Shown here piece by piece: positions 1-9,861 of a stretch of DNA of 52,575 nt. The stretch is from assembly GCF_022347685.1 (NCBI RefSeq), contig NZ_JAKRGF010000012.1:1-52575 (forward strand), given 5' to 3'. The stretch is from Thalassobius sp. Cn5-15 (GTDB lineage: Bacteria > Pseudomonadota > Alphaproteobacteria > Rhodobacterales > Rhodobacteraceae). The translations under genes were made by a program, and so were the position numbers. Each line of letters starts with the position of its first letter. Positions within the stretch are counted from its first letter, which is position 1. A model generated the notes under the pieces. That model did not search any database. It had not been told where the DNA came from and was given only the letters and a program-made list of their open reading frames with translations.

Positions 1-1
1 G

Positions 2-2458
2 TCTAACAATGAACAAGCTCAAAACAATGAAGAAATAAGAAAATTCAACGGCTCAACGGCGGATGATCAATTGGTTGACGGTGTGCAAAATGATCAGGGT
101 CAAACGCTGCGTGAACGCCTCGCGAATGTGGACAAGGTCAATGGACATGCCGGTGATGACACGATCAGCACAGGACAAGGCAATGATCTGGCCGCTGGTG
201 ACATGGTCGGGGATGAATGGGCCTATGTAGACGGCAAATGGGTCTATAACCCTGCGGCTGTTCAGGTCAGCGATGTCGGTCTGCTGCGATCATATGACGA
301 TGATATTCGCACTGGTGATGGTGATGACGTGCTGCTGGGCAATGGCGGCAATGATACCCTTGCCGCGGGGCGTGGGGCTGACACGATCAATGCCGGTCGC
401 GGTGATGATGTGGCCTACGGTGGCGATGGGAATGATCTGCTGAATCTGGAACAGGGCAACGACACGGCTGAGGGCGGGTTGGGGGCTGATACGATCAATG
501 CTGGCGACGGCGACGATGTCGTCTATGGCGATTTGCGTGGTGGTAATATCCTGGCTGGTGATGATCAGGGGCTGACCAGTTTCTCGCAATATGGTCAGAG
601 TGCTGGCTGGGTGATGGAGGACGAGGATGGTGTTGAAACCATTTCTCAATCCGCGAACACGGTCGCCGGGGAAAGCTACACTATCTCGTTTGAACTGGCT
701 GCGAACCTCTCTGGTGGGCATGGCTGCGGTCAGGTTGAGGTGCTGTGGAACGGCGAAGTGGTCAGCGTGGTTGAAACCACAACGGGCGTCTATGAAACCC
801 ATCAAGTAGAGGTGACCAGCACAGGCGAAGAAGGGCAGCTAAGCTTTCGCGCAGTGCCGCCAGAGGGCGCAGTTGTCTATGACTTTAGCGGTCCGGTGGC
901 CAGTTATGAAACCACCACTAGCCTCAATGGTCAGGAGGTTGAGGTTGCTGGTTTTGCGCCAGGGCAATCGACGCTTTATCAGGTGATTGATGGCCACCTG
1001 AAAGCCTTTGACCCAGAGGAGCGCAGCTATGTCGACGTTGGCGATGCGCCAGGGTTCAAGATCAATGCCGTTGGCTTCAACACTGAAGATGACCTGATCT
1101 ACGGCGTGGCGAAATCCAATGGGGTGGATGCCCTTGGCAATTCGGTGAATAGCAACGACATCGTGATGATTGACGCTAAGGGAGATGCCTACCGCGTGGG
1201 CGATGGTTTTTACGGCGATTATGTGGGCGATTTTGACGACAGCGGCAATCTTTGGACCTTCCACAGCACGTTGGACCGGATCAGTGTCGTCGATGTGGAC
1301 AACCGCGATGCCGAGGGCAATCCAGAAATCCAGCATTTCCACCTGCCGCGCGGGCTGTTCAACGACCGGACCTATGATCTGGCCTACAACAGTGAGGACG
1401 GTCATTTTTATGCAGTCGTTTCCCCCGGTCGCAATGGCGAGGCGGGTAAGGTTGTGCAGATCGACATCAGCGAGGTCGCAGGCGGCGGTCACCCGACCTT
1501 TAACGAAGTGGCAATTACTGGCACACTCTATGGCGACACGATGGAAAGCGGCATGGCCAAAGGCGCCTATGGGGCCGTCTTCGTTGATGGGGATGGCAAC
1601 CTCTATTATGGGCTGAACAGCGGTGATCATGATCTGGATGCCAGCACTGATGCACAGGGGGCGATCTTCCGTGTAGAGGTGGATTGGGACACAGGTCAGG
1701 CCTATTCAGAGTTCATGTCTGAATCGCAAACGACCGGGTCCAATGACGGTACTGTGGATCCGCGATCTGCAGATGCGTTCACTGAAATCGACGCTGACTC
1801 TCCTGTGCTGCTGCGCAATCCTCAGCTGATCCAATCCGATGGCGGCAATGACGATCTGCGCGGTGGTGCTGGTAACGACCAGATGTTTGGCAATGCTGGT
1901 GATGACACCTTGCATGGTGGCGAAGGTGCTGACCGGCTGTCTGGGGACCAAGGCAATGATAATATCAGCGGTGGCACTGGTGATGACACCATGTCGGGCG
2001 GGACCGGAGACGACTCCTTACGGGGCCAAGAGGGGGCAGATGCGCTTAGCGGCGGCGAGGGGCGGGACTACATAAACGCGGGCAGTGGGGATGACACACT
2101 TTCTGGCGGTGCAGGAACGGACAAGCTGGTCGGTGGCACTGGCGCGGATACGCTGGAAGGTGGCGCAGGCAATGACCACCTTTGGGGCGGCAATTGGCGC
2201 GGGGATGGGACAACGGATACTTTTGTGGTCTCTCAGAATGCCGGTCGCGATATCATCCATGACTTTGAAGCCGATCACGACCGTATCGACCTGTCGGCAT
2301 ATGGGCTGGAGTTCAGCGATGTTGAGGCGGCGCTGACCGATCGTGGCTGGGCCGCCGAATTGGATCTGAGCGCACTGGCTGGTGATGGCAGTGGTGACAA
2401 GCTGCTTCTGAAATCCGTTGATGTTGACGACCTGGATGAAGGTAACTTCATTCTCTGA
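2..2458 (+). CDS. RTX-type calcium-binding secreted protein, 5' end outside the window
   Basis: A large secreted protein built on glycine/aspartate-rich RTX nonapeptides (GGxGxDxLx) that bind Ca2+ and mark type I secretion substrates. The frame is open to base 2, with no stop or convincing start, so the N-terminus lies upstream. Visible layout: a first RTX block (about bases 150-530, with units such as GNGGNDTLAAG), a beta-sandwich-like stretch (about 560-890), a propeller-like region resembling DUF6923 (about 960-1700, with DLIYGV and NLWTFHS), then a second block of about ten RTX units (1840-2200). The end has the usual secretion-signal look: DTFVVSQNAGRDIIHDFE, then an acidic/hydrophobic tail ending in NFIL. 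The exporter and adaptor genes follow directly, so this is probably their substrate. No protease HExxH or other enzyme motif is visible, so function beyond secretion is unknown. One cysteine (GGHGCG) is unusual for an RTX protein. Confidence 0.9.
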   Translation, partial: SNNEQAQNNEEIRKFNGSTADDQLVDGVQNDQGQTLRERLANVDKVNGHAGDDTISTGQGNDLAAGDMVGDEWAYVDGKWVYNPAAVQVSDVGLLRSYDDDIRTGDGDDVLLGNGGNDTLAAGRGADTINAGRGDDVAYGGDGNDLLNLEQGNDTAEGGLGADTINAGDGDDVVYGDLRGGNILAGDDQGLTSFSQYGQSAGWVMEDEDGVETISQSANTVAGESYTISFELAANLSGGHGCGQVEVLWNGEVVSVVETTTGVYETHQVEVTSTGEEGQLSFRAVPPEGAVVYDFSGPVASYETTTSLNGQEVEVAGFAPGQSTLYQVIDGHLKAFDPEERSYVDVGDAPGFKINAVGFNTEDDLIYGVAKSNGVDALGNSVNSNDIVMIDAKGDAYRVGDGFYGDYVGDFDDSGNLWTFHSTLDRISVVDVDNRDAEGNPEIQHFHLPRGLFNDRTYDLAYNSEDGHFYAVVSPGRNGEAGKVVQIDISEVAGGGHPTFNEVAITGTLYGDTMESGMAKGAYGAVFVDGDGNLYYGLNSGDHDLDASTDAQGAIFRVEVDWDTGQAYSEFMSESQTTGSNDGTVDPRSADAFTEIDADSPVLLRNPQLIQSDGGNDDLRGGAGNDQMFGNAGDDTLHGGEGADRLSGDQGNDNISGGTGDDTMSGGTGDDSLRGQEGADALSGGEGRDYINAGSGDDTLSGGAGTDKLVGGTGADTLEGGAGNDHLWGGNWRGDGTTDTFVVSQNAGRDIIHDFEADHDRIDLSAYGLEFSDVEAALTDRGWAAELDLSALAGDGSGDKLLLKSVDVDDLDEGNFIL

Positions 2459-2550
2459 ACCTGGGCAATATAGCCTGCTTCTTCACTGCTCTTCCCTATC
2501 CTGTGTGCCTGCGTTGCATGGCTTGGGCACCGCCAAAAATGGAGGGTGCA

Positions 2551-4665
2551 TTGACCGCACTCCAGACCATTCACCGTGCCTTGCCACCGCTCTTGCTGTT
2601 TTCATTGATCAGCAATCTGGCGGTGCTGATCAGCCCTTTGTTCATGATGCAGGTGTTGGACCGTGTGGTCCCCAGCGGCAATACAGCGACCCTTTTGTTG
2701 CTTGGCTTGCTGGCGCTTGGGGCACTGGCGTTGCAGGCGCTGGTAGAGTGGGGGCGTGATCTGGCGCTGCGCCGCCTCGGTATATGGCTGGAGGCGTCGG
2801 GCAGTCAGCAGGCCGTCGCGCTGAGCGCCGATGTGGACAACAGATACCACGACGGTAGATCTGAAGGAGCAGAGGTCAGCCAGCGTGTTGCGCGATTGGT
2901 ACAGGCGTTGCGTGGGCCGGTGGCGCAGGCCGGGCTGTCGCTGCCATGGTTGCCTGTCTTTGTATTGGTGTTGTTGTGGATACATGTTGGGTTTGTCGGC
3001 CTGCTGCTGGCTGGCGTGTTGGCGATGGTTGTGTTGGATCAGGCGATGTCGCGTTGGGCGGGGGCGCGCAACGTGCAGGCGCATCATTTGCAAAACCGCG
3101 AACAGTCTCTGTTTCGCACGGCGCCAGCGCAGGGCAGTCGGTTGGGCATGCCGGTGGCCACGGTGCATCTGCTGCAGCAAGCCCTGCAGCTGCAAGGGCA
3201 ACGTCACAGTCTGATGGCCGATGTGGATCGGCATCAGGTGCTGGCATCTTCTGGCAGCAGCTTCTTACGCAGCACCGCGCAGATTATGGCGCTTGGCCTT
3301 GGCGCTTATCTGGTGACGCTGAACCAGTTAAGCGCTGGCGGTATGATTGCGGCTTCTCTGTTGCTTAGCCGGGCTTATGGCAGTTTTGAGACAGTGATGA
3401 AACAGTCCGCCCCGTTGAAGGAAGCACTGGCGGACTACCGCGCCCTGCGCAGCTATCGCCATGCTCCTGAGGGCCCGCCAATGGACACGCCGGATTTCAG
3501 CGGTGCGCTTCGCGCGGAAACCCTGACCTTTCCGCGTGGCGGCGGCGCGATGCCCTATCTCGATCGGGTTGGATTTGCCCTTGCTCCGGGGGAGTGTCTT
3601 GTCATTGTCGGCGCTGCCGGATCAGGTAAGAGCAGCCTTCTGCACGCTCTGTCCGGCCAGCGGATGGCCCCCATCGGATCGGTGTTTTATGACGAAAGCG
3701 TCCTGCGCAGTCTGTCGCCCGCGGCACTGTCGCATTGGGTGGGAACTTTGCCCCAGCGCGCGGATCTGATCGCTGGATCGCTGGCTGACAATATCGCCTG
3801 TTTCGACCCTGACCGGCAGGATGGCCAAGTGATTGCAGCGGCGACGGCGGCAGGGGTGCATGGGCTGATTGCGGCGCTGCCTGAAGGGTACGAAAGCGAC
3901 CTCAGCGTGTCCCCACATTTGTTGTCTGCTGGACAGGTACAACGGGTGGCGTTGGCGCGGGCTCTCTACCGTCAGCCGCGCTATTTGTTTCTGGATGAAC
4001 CCAATGCGCTCCTGGATGGGGACGGAGAGCGGGCTTTGCTACAGACGCTGCTGCGATTGAAAGCGGCGGGAACGACTATTGTGATGGTGTTGCACCGATC
4101 TGGCCTGATGGGGATGGCGGATAAGATCCTGCAGTTGGACCAGGGGCGGGTGGTTGATTTCGGGCCTCGGGCCGAGGTTCTGGCGCGTCTCAGTGGCAAT
4201 CACCGGCGTTTGCGTGTGCCGCCTCTGGCCACCTCATTGCATGATCTGCGCGATTGGGTTGCGGCACAGTTCACGCGGGCTAGTGATGAACCGTTTAGTC
4301 AGAAAGCGCAGATTGTTGCGCAGGAGCTGTTTCATTTGGCGCTGGAGGTCAGTGCGTCACAATCAAGCCCACCGCAGGAGCTGGAGTTTTCGCTGAAGTT
4401 CCTTAATGACCTCGAGTGTGAGCTGCGCATGGTTGGGGATGCGTCGTTGGATCTCGGGGAAAAAATGGTAAGCGTTCGCAAATACTTGGCGGCGGGGCAC
4501 GCGCCGCAGGGCGGGTTGTCGCGTGATGAACAGGCTCTGGCGGCGCTGGAACAGATAGGGCGGTCGGTGACATTGCAACGTCAGGAAGAATTTTGCGCCT
4601 ATCAGGTTGCGGTTAGCGCAACTGAGGAGGGCAGCGTGCCCGCAAATATGTGGAGAGCACAGTAA
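2551..4665 (+). CDS. Type I secretion ABC transporter (PrtD/LapB-like permease-ATPase)
   Basis: Inner-membrane ABC exporter that powers secretion of the upstream RTX protein. The N-terminal half is the membrane domain, with hydrophobic helices beginning at LLLFSLISNLAVL and the PrtD-like LFMMQVLDRVV. The ATPase domain shows Walker A GAAGSGKSS, signature LSAGQ, Walker B YLFLDEP and an H-loop histidine (VMVLHR). I chose the TTG at 2551 because GGAGGG (2541-2546) sits 4 nt ahead and the product then begins like PrtD proteins. An ATG at 2539, an ATG at 2518 and a GTG at 2503 are in frame but lack a ribosome site. Odd feature: about 145 residues follow the ATPase domain (from about base 4220), rich in predicted helix, where PrtD relatives normally stop. 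The gene lies 92 nt after the RTX gene without an obvious terminator and overlaps the adaptor gene by 1 nt. Confidence 0.9.
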   Translation: MTALQTIHRALPPLLLFSLISNLAVLISPLFMMQVLDRVVPSGNTATLLLLGLLALGALALQALVEWGRDLALRRLGIWLEASGSQQAVALSADVDNRYHDGRSEGAEVSQRVARLVQALRGPVAQAGLSLPWLPVFVLVLLWIHVGFVGLLLAGVLAMVVLDQAMSRWAGARNVQAHHLQNREQSLFRTAPAQGSRLGMPVATVHLLQQALQLQGQRHSLMADVDRHQVLASSGSSFLRSTAQIMALGLGAYLVTLNQLSAGGMIAASLLLSRAYGSFETVMKQSAPLKEALADYRALRSYRHAPEGPPMDTPDFSGALRAETLTFPRGGGAMPYLDRVGFALAPGECLVIVGAAGSGKSSLLHALSGQRMAPIGSVFYDESVLRSLSPAALSHWVGTLPQRADLIAGSLADNIACFDPDRQDGQVIAAATAAGVHGLIAALPEGYESDLSVSPHLLSAGQVQRVALARALYRQPRYLFLDEPNALLDGDGERALLQTLLRLKAAGTTIVMVLHRSGLMGMADKILQLDQGRVVDFGPRAEVLARLSGNHRRLRVPPLATSLHDLRDWVAAQFTRASDEPFSQKAQIVAQELFHLALEVSASQSSPPQELEFSLKFLNDLECELRMVGDASLDLGEKMVSVRKYLAAGHAPQGGLSRDEQALAALEQIGRSVTLQRQEEFCAYQVAVSATEEGSVPANMWRAQ

Positions 4666-5972
4666 TGCGACCATCATCACCCTCAAACGGCACGCCCTCG
4701 TCGCTGCCACCACAGATCGGCCGGTTTCTGTTGCGCGGCTGCATTTTGGTGGTCCTGTTTCTCATTGGGTTTGCGACTTTGGCGGGGTTTGCGCCGATGG
4801 CCTCGACCTTGCAGCTTACTGGGACGGTGGTGTCGCAGCGGCCAGAGGTGTTGTTGCAGCACCGTTATGGCGGGCCGGTCGCGGCTGTCAGGGTGGTGCG
4901 TCATGATCTGGTGGCGCAGGGTGCGGAGTTGTTGCGCCTGGACACGCGTCTGGAACAACAGCAACGCGATCACTTGCTGGCGCAACAGGCTAGACTGTTG
5001 TCGGAAAACAGCGTCTTGGAGGCGCTGATCGACGGATCAACGGATGCAGATGATGGGGGGAACGTGCCCTTGCCACAGGGGCAGCCGGGGGCAGAGTATC
5101 TGCTGCAGGCGGAAATGGCGCGCATTGACCAGCGGGGAAAACGTCAGACCGTCCAGAGCCTTGGCGAACAGATTGCCCGATTGGAAGATAAGGTCGCTTT
5201 GGTCGACCAACAGCGGGCCGGCATGATTGAGCGGGCGGAACGGCACGCGCAGCTTATTGCGAAGAAACTGCAGAAACGCGACGTGGGCGACACGCTTGCG
5301 GAACAGATCCTGATGGTCGAAGCCGAGTTGCAGACAGATCGCGGTGATCTGGAGGCGTTACAGGATCGCCGTCAGCAAATCGCAACACAGGCAGATCTGG
5401 TTATGGTGAAACTGCGCGAACGGCTGATCAGTCAGCGGGCGCGCAACAAACGCCAGTTGGAGGAGGTGGGCAACACTCTGCTGTCCCTAGAAGATCGCAT
5501 TGCACATGCGGTGATCCGCGCACCGATGCCGGGTATGATCACCCAACTACAGCTGGAGGCGGAGAACAGCTATGCCCAGCAGGGCAAGACATTGATTGCC
5601 TTGGCTCAACCTCTGGCACATCCGCATTTGGATCTGATGGTGCCACCGATCTATATTGATCAGTTGCAGGTGGGTATGGCTGGCCGTCTGGTGTTGCCCA
5701 GCCTGCCGCAACGGGCCATGCCGCAAATAATGGCACAGATCACCGCTATTTCGCCGCGTGCGGATCTGGATGAATATGGACAGCCGCAGGGCTACAGCGT
5801 GCGGGCCGACCTAACACCGGAGGCGGCCGCGACGTTGCAAGCGGCGCTCGCTGATCTGCGCCTGTCCGAAGATATGCCGGTCCAGCTGATCGTAGAGGTG
5901 CGGCAGGTAACACTGGCGCAATATGTGTGGCGCCCATTTGCGGCGGCACTCAGCACTGCCTTGCAGGACTGA
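4665..5972 (+). CDS. HlyD-family periplasmic adaptor of a type I secretion system
   Basis: Membrane-fusion protein that would link the ABC exporter to an outer-membrane TolC-type channel. One N-terminal membrane helix (RGCILVVLFLIGFATLAGF) is followed by a lipoyl half (GGPVAAVRVVRHDLVAQGAE), a long coiled coil (about residues 80-270, rich in Q, E, R and L), the second lipoyl half (VIRAPMPGMITQLQLE) and a beta-barrel region, the usual HlyD/PrtE order. The ATG at 4665 forms TAATG with the stop of the exporter gene, and GGAGAG lies 7 nt upstream, which settles the start and implies coupled translation. No outer-membrane channel gene is in the window; a shared TolC encoded elsewhere is likely. 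The gene ends 15 nt before a convergent chemoreceptor gene. Confidence 0.92.
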   Translation: MRPSSPSNGTPSSLPPQIGRFLLRGCILVVLFLIGFATLAGFAPMASTLQLTGTVVSQRPEVLLQHRYGGPVAAVRVVRHDLVAQGAELLRLDTRLEQQQRDHLLAQQARLLSENSVLEALIDGSTDADDGGNVPLPQGQPGAEYLLQAEMARIDQRGKRQTVQSLGEQIARLEDKVALVDQQRAGMIERAERHAQLIAKKLQKRDVGDTLAEQILMVEAELQTDRGDLEALQDRRQQIATQADLVMVKLRERLISQRARNKRQLEEVGNTLLSLEDRIAHAVIRAPMPGMITQLQLEAENSYAQQGKTLIALAQPLAHPHLDLMVPPIYIDQLQVGMAGRLVLPSLPQRAMPQIMAQITAISPRADLDEYGQPQGYSVRADLTPEAAATLQAALADLRLSEDMPVQLIVEVRQVTLAQYVWRPFAAALSTALQD

Positions 5973-5987
5973 ACCGCCGACTGGATC

Positions 5988-7715
5988 TTAGGCAGCGTTG
6001 CTACGGTTGGGGATGAAATCGGGTTCTGCATCGTCTGCGGCCAGCAGAGCGTCGAAATCCAGAACCGGTTCTTTCTCGCGGCTGTGTTTGGTAGGATGCA
6101 GTGTGTCAGGCAGTGCCCCTTCGGACCGAGCTTGTGGCAGTTGCTCTGCGGGCTGAGCTGTGGCGACGTTGGACGCCGCTGCAGGCGCGGGCCCTGTGGT
6201 CGAAACTTTGCCAGCGGTAGCACCAGTGCCAAGATCAAAGAACTTAATCGCATCTTGTAACACCCGTGCCTGACTGGCCAGTTCTTCTGCGGTGGCGGCC
6301 AGCTGTTCCGATGCGGCGGTGTTGGTTTGCGACCCATTATCGACTTGACCAACCACAACGCCAATTTGCTCGATGCCTTTGGTGATTTCGTCATTGGCTT
6401 TGGCGATATTGGAAATCAGACCAGAGGTGGTGGTAATGCTGGGGACCAATTCGTCCATCATTTGCCGCGCTTTATCGGATGAAGAGGCCGTGACAGTGGT
6501 CAGCGCATCAATTTCCGCCGCTGCGTCCTGACTGCGTTCGGCCAGTTTGCGCACTTCGGCTGCGACGACGGCAAAGCCGCGCCCGTGTTCACCTGCGCGT
6601 GCGGCCTCCACTGCAGCATTTAACGCCAGCAGGTCCGTTTGCCGGGCAATCTCCTGAATTATGTGAATTTTTTCCACAATCTGCCCCATGTGTTTGGTGG
6701 CGTCCTGCACTACATCTGCGCCTTTGCGGGCCAGAATGGCGGAGGATGCTGCAGTGCGCTCGGTCTGATGCGCATTGTCCGCGGTGCTGGCGATGCTGGC
6801 AGAGATCTCTTCGACCGAGGCAGAGGTTTCTTCGGTCGCGGCTGATTGGTTGATCGCCACCTCCTGCAGCTGGGTTGAGGTCGAGGAAATCTGGATCGCC
6901 CCAGCAGCCACATTGGCAGCAGAGTGGGTGACATCGCCAACGGTGCGGCGTAGTTCCTGCACCATTGTCTGCAGATCAGTCAGCAAGACACCGAATTCAT
7001 CCCGGCGACCGTGGGCTTCCGGTTGGGAGAGGTTCCCATTGGCCACCTCACGGCTCAATCCTGTTGCAGCCTGCAGACCATGATTCAGCGAACGCAGCAT
7101 CAGGGTTGCCACCAGTGCCGAGAAGATAAGTGCCCCGACGCTGAGAGCGATCAGCTCAAAGCGCGCGATTTCATATTCATGTTGGGATTTCGCAACCTCA
7201 CCGTCGAGATATGCGGTTTCCGCCTCTGAAAAATCGTGAATGTGGCGCAAGATCGCCTTGTCTAAGGTTCCTCCTTCCTGCACCAGCGTCAGCGCGGCCT
7301 TTTCTAGTTCGTTCGACTTGTAGAGACTGATCACCCGTGTGTTCACGGCCTCGATCTGCTGACGCAAGGACTTAAACTCATCCAGCACTTTCTTCTCTTT
7401 GGCGGATGCATGGGCGTAGGCGCTAGATAATAGCGCCTCCTCCTCATGTTCCAGTTTGATCAGCTCTGCCTCTATTTCAGCGTGCAGGGGACCGGGGGGA
7501 ATGAGTACATAATCGCGCATCAGGTTTTGGATCCGCTCCTGTGTGATCGCCAATTCGTCCAGATCGCGTAAAGCGCGAAAATCTTCATGCACGATTTTGT
7601 CGGTGCGATCTTTCAAAATGGCCATTTCTTTCAGCGACAGCCAGCTGGTAATAATAAGAAGGGTGCACAGTAATGCATACGATGCGGCCAGTCGGCCTTT
7701 GATTGAAAATAGCAT
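5988..7715 (-). CDS. Methyl-accepting chemotaxis protein, 4HB-type sensor
   Basis: Transmembrane chemoreceptor. An N-terminal membrane helix ([17 protein letters not shown]) leads to a periplasmic helical domain of about 150 residues (four-helix-bundle type), a second helix ([20 protein letters not shown]), a HAMP-like linker and a cytoplasmic signalling coiled coil. The highly conserved hairpin tip is present ([17 protein letters not shown]...[16 protein letters not shown]). The C-terminus is a proline/alanine-rich and then acidic tail without the NWETF pentapeptide that tethers adaptation enzymes in some receptors. Start: the ATG at 7715 has GAG about 7 nt ahead; a GTG four codons upstream (7727) is possible but has no ribosome site. 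Ligand unknown. It lies on the same strand as the haem uptake operon, behind that operon's terminator, so it probably has its own promoter in the AT-rich 7716-7929 gap. Confidence 0.93.
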   Translation of the reverse strand: MLFSIKGRLAASYALLCTLLIITSWLSLKEMAILKDRTDKIVHEDFRALRDLDELAITQERIQNLMRDYVLIPPGPLHAEIEAELIKLEHEEEALLSSAYAHASAKEKKVLDEFKSLRQQIEAVNTRVISLYKSNELEKAALTLVQEGGTLDKAILRHIHDFSEAETAYLDGEVAKSQHEYEIARFELIALSVGALIFSALVATLMLRSLNHGLQAATGLSREVANGNLSQPEAHGRRDEFGVLLTDLQTMVQELRRTVGDVTHSAANVAAGAIQISSTSTQLQEVAINQSAATEETSASVEEISASIASTADNAHQTERTAASSAILARKGADVVQDATKHMGQIVEKIHIIQEIARQTDLLALNAAVEAARAGEHGRGFAVVAAEVRKLAERSQDAAAEIDALTTVTASSSDKARQMMDELVPSITTTSGLISNIAKANDEITKGIEQIGVVVGQVDNGSQTNTAASEQLAATAEELASQARVLQDAIKFFDLGTGATAGKVSTTGPAPAAASNVATAQPAEQLPQARSEGALPDTLHPTKHSREKEPVLDFDALLAADDAEPDFIPNRSNAA

Positions 7716-7929
7716 TGGGGTACTCACACGGAACAGGGTTTGGGGTCGTTAGATTACTACGCCGCTATCCAAGGCAGCGGCGCGCATATCTGCGTCATAA
7801 TCAACTACGGCACGCGGACTTCCTGTTGTAGATCGCGCATAGATAGATTTCAGGTATAGTTGAGTGATATTTGTATAGATTTGAATTTAAGTTTTTGAAT
7901 TCTACGAACTAATTTTTCGATAAAAAAAT

Positions 7930-7959
7930 AAGCCCCTACCTGAAATCAGATAGGGGCTT
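7930..7959 (-). terminator. Rho-independent terminator of the haem uptake operon
   Basis: A perfect 9-bp inverted repeat, AAGCCCCTA / TAGGGGCTT, with a 12-nt loop. Read on the minus strand it is followed by ATTTTTTTA, the U-tract expected of an intrinsic terminator. It lies 29 nt past the hmuV stop. Confidence 0.85.
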
Positions 7960-7988
7960 CATCATGTTTTTAAGTGATTTTGATGCGG

Positions 7989-8786
7989 TTATTGTACCGT
8001 TGCGGCCTGTGGTAGGATCCATGCACCACCCTGCGGAGGGGCGGTGTTTACCTGAAGGGCACAGTGGTAGGCGCGGCTGAGGGTATCGTTGGTCATCACC
8101 TGTGCCGGTGTGCCTGTCGCGCAAATTTCACCCGCGTCAATTAACGTCACTTGGTCGGCGAACATCGCCGTCAGGTTGAGGTCATGCATCACTGCGATCA
8201 CCCCACCGCCTGCGCGGGCGTAGTCCTGCGCCAGCTGCATCACCACCAGCTGATGCCCGATATCAAGGGCCGACACGGGTTCATCCAGAAACAGCCAGCG
8301 CGGCTGGCCGTCTAGCACTGGCTCCCAGATTTGTACCAGCACGCGTGCCAACTGCACGCGCTGTTTTTCGCCGCCCGAAAGGTCGTGGAAATAACGTCCC
8401 TCAAACCCCGTCAGGCCGACACGGGCCAGTGCCTGCAGGGGCAGGGCATCGGTGTTGTCGGGCTGGGTGCTGGCCAGACCAGCGGTTAGGCCAAGGCGCA
8501 CTACCTCCAATACGGTGAAGGGAAAGGCAAGGTTGGCTGCCTGTGGCAGTACTGCGCGGGTCATTGCCAGCTCGTGAGGCTTCATTGCGGCGCAGTTTTT
8601 CCCGTTGATCTGCACCTGACCTGTATACGCCAATTCACCGGTGATGGCGCGCAGCAGTGTGGTCTTGCCCGATCCGTTAGGCCCGACAATTGCGGTGACG
8701 TCGCCTGCTTGTGCGGTGAAGTCGACGCCGTGCAGGATTTCTTTGCGGCCCAGTTTGACGTGGATGTCTGTGGCGGTCAGCTGCAT
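7989..8786 (-). CDS. hmuV: Haem ABC transporter ATP-binding protein HmuV
   Basis: Cytoplasmic ATPase of the haem importer, 265 residues, the usual length. Walker A GPNGSGKTT near residue 35, signature LSGGEKQRVQLARVL, Walker B WLFLDEPVSALD and a switch histidine (VMHDLN) are all present. It is the last gene of the operon: it begins 1 nt after the hmuU stop and ends just before the terminator at 7930-7959. By family knowledge two HmuV subunits drive two HmuU permeases to bring haem from HmuT into the cytoplasm. Siderophore or B12 importers share this fold; the HmuS, HmuT and HmuR neighbours make haem the much better assignment. Confidence 0.95.
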   Translation of the reverse strand: MQLTATDIHVKLGRKEILHGVDFTAQAGDVTAIVGPNGSGKTTLLRAITGELAYTGQVQINGKNCAAMKPHELAMTRAVLPQAANLAFPFTVLEVVRLGLTAGLASTQPDNTDALPLQALARVGLTGFEGRYFHDLSGGEKQRVQLARVLVQIWEPVLDGQPRWLFLDEPVSALDIGHQLVVMQLAQDYARAGGGVIAVMHDLNLTAMFADQVTLIDAGEICATGTPAQVMTNDTLSRAYHCALQVNTAPPQGGAWILPQAATVQ

Positions 8787-8787
8787 C

Positions 8788-9861
8788 TTACATCTCCACC
8801 AGATTGCGGTTTTTGAGGAGGATCCACAGGAAGAACGGCCCGCCGATGGCCGCCATCACGATCCCGATGGGTAGTTCCGCAGGCGCAATGAGCACGCGCG
8901 ATATTGCGTCAGCAAACAGCAGGATAATCGCGCCCAAGAGCGCGCCATTGACCAACAGACCACGGTGATCCGGCCCCTGCACCAGACGCAGCAGGTGCGG
9001 GACAACGATGCCGACAAACCCGATGCCACCGGTGATTGCAGTGGAGGCACCGATGGAGGCGGCGACGGTCATGATCGCGATGAACTTCATCTTTTGCACG
9101 TCGATGCCAAGGTGATGCGCGGCAGCCTCGCCCAAGGTCAGCGCGTTCAGTGCGCGGGCAAGGAAGGGCGCGGCGATCAGGGTGATAATGATCAGCGGGG
9201 CGGAGGCGCCAAGTTTTTCCCAGCTTGCGCCAGCCACCGATCCCATGCTCCAGAAGGTCAGATCACGCAGTTGGTTGTCATCGGCGTAGTAAATCATTAA
9301 CCCCATGAAGGCGCCAATCAGCGCGCCCAATGCGATGCCTGCCAGTAGCATCGTCGCCACAGAGGTGCGCCCGCCACGGGTGGCAATCGCGTAGAGCAGA
9401 AGCGTGGTGACCCACCCCCCGACGAAGGCCGCAAAGGGCACGGTGAATTTTCCCACCGCTGCGGCGACGGCAACGGGCAGGTAGCTGCCCAGTACAATCG
9501 CCATCACCGCGCCAAAACCGGCGCCAGCGCTGACGCCGACCAGACCGGGATCGGCCAGCGGGTTGCGAAACAGCCCCTGCATCACTGCACCTGATACCGC
9601 GAGGGAGGCGCCAACCAGCACAGCAGTCAACATGCGCGGCATGCGGATGTCCCAGATGATGATCTGATCGCGCAAAGAGCCTTCGCCGATCAGGGCCGCA
9701 AGAACATCTGTCTGATCCGCCGCCCCCCAGCCAAGGCTGAGGAGCATCGCCAGCGCCAATGCCACGGCCAAAACGCCCGTCAGCAGACGCGAAAACCGGC
9801 GGCGATCGCCTGCCACGCGCGATGCGCCCGCCCGCAGGTTGGTTGCATCCGCGACGGCCAT
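8788..9861 (-). CDS. hmuU: Haem ABC transporter permease HmuU (FecCD family)
   Basis: Polytopic inner-membrane permease of 357 residues, FecCD/BtuC family. After a basic N-terminus come about nine to ten hydrophobic segments. The family stretches IRMPRMLTAVLVGASLAVSG, NPLADPGLVGVSAGA and GFVGIVVPHLLRL are readily recognised; the last includes the coupling region to the ATPase. The start codon overlaps the hmuT stop by 1 nt (TGATG), so translation is coupled. It should form the membrane channel through which haem delivered by HmuT is passed. Confidence 0.95.
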   Translation of the reverse strand: MAVADATNLRAGASRVAGDRRRFSRLLTGVLAVALALAMLLSLGWGAADQTDVLAALIGEGSLRDQIIIWDIRMPRMLTAVLVGASLAVSGAVMQGLFRNPLADPGLVGVSAGAGFGAVMAIVLGSYLPVAVAAAVGKFTVPFAAFVGGWVTTLLLYAIATRGGRTSVATMLLAGIALGALIGAFMGLMIYYADDNQLRDLTFWSMGSVAGASWEKLGASAPLIIITLIAAPFLARALNALTLGEAAAHHLGIDVQKMKFIAIMTVAASIGASTAITGGIGFVGIVVPHLLRLVQGPDHRGLLVNGALLGAIILLFADAISRVLIAPAELPIGIVMAAIGGPFFLWILLKNRNLVEM

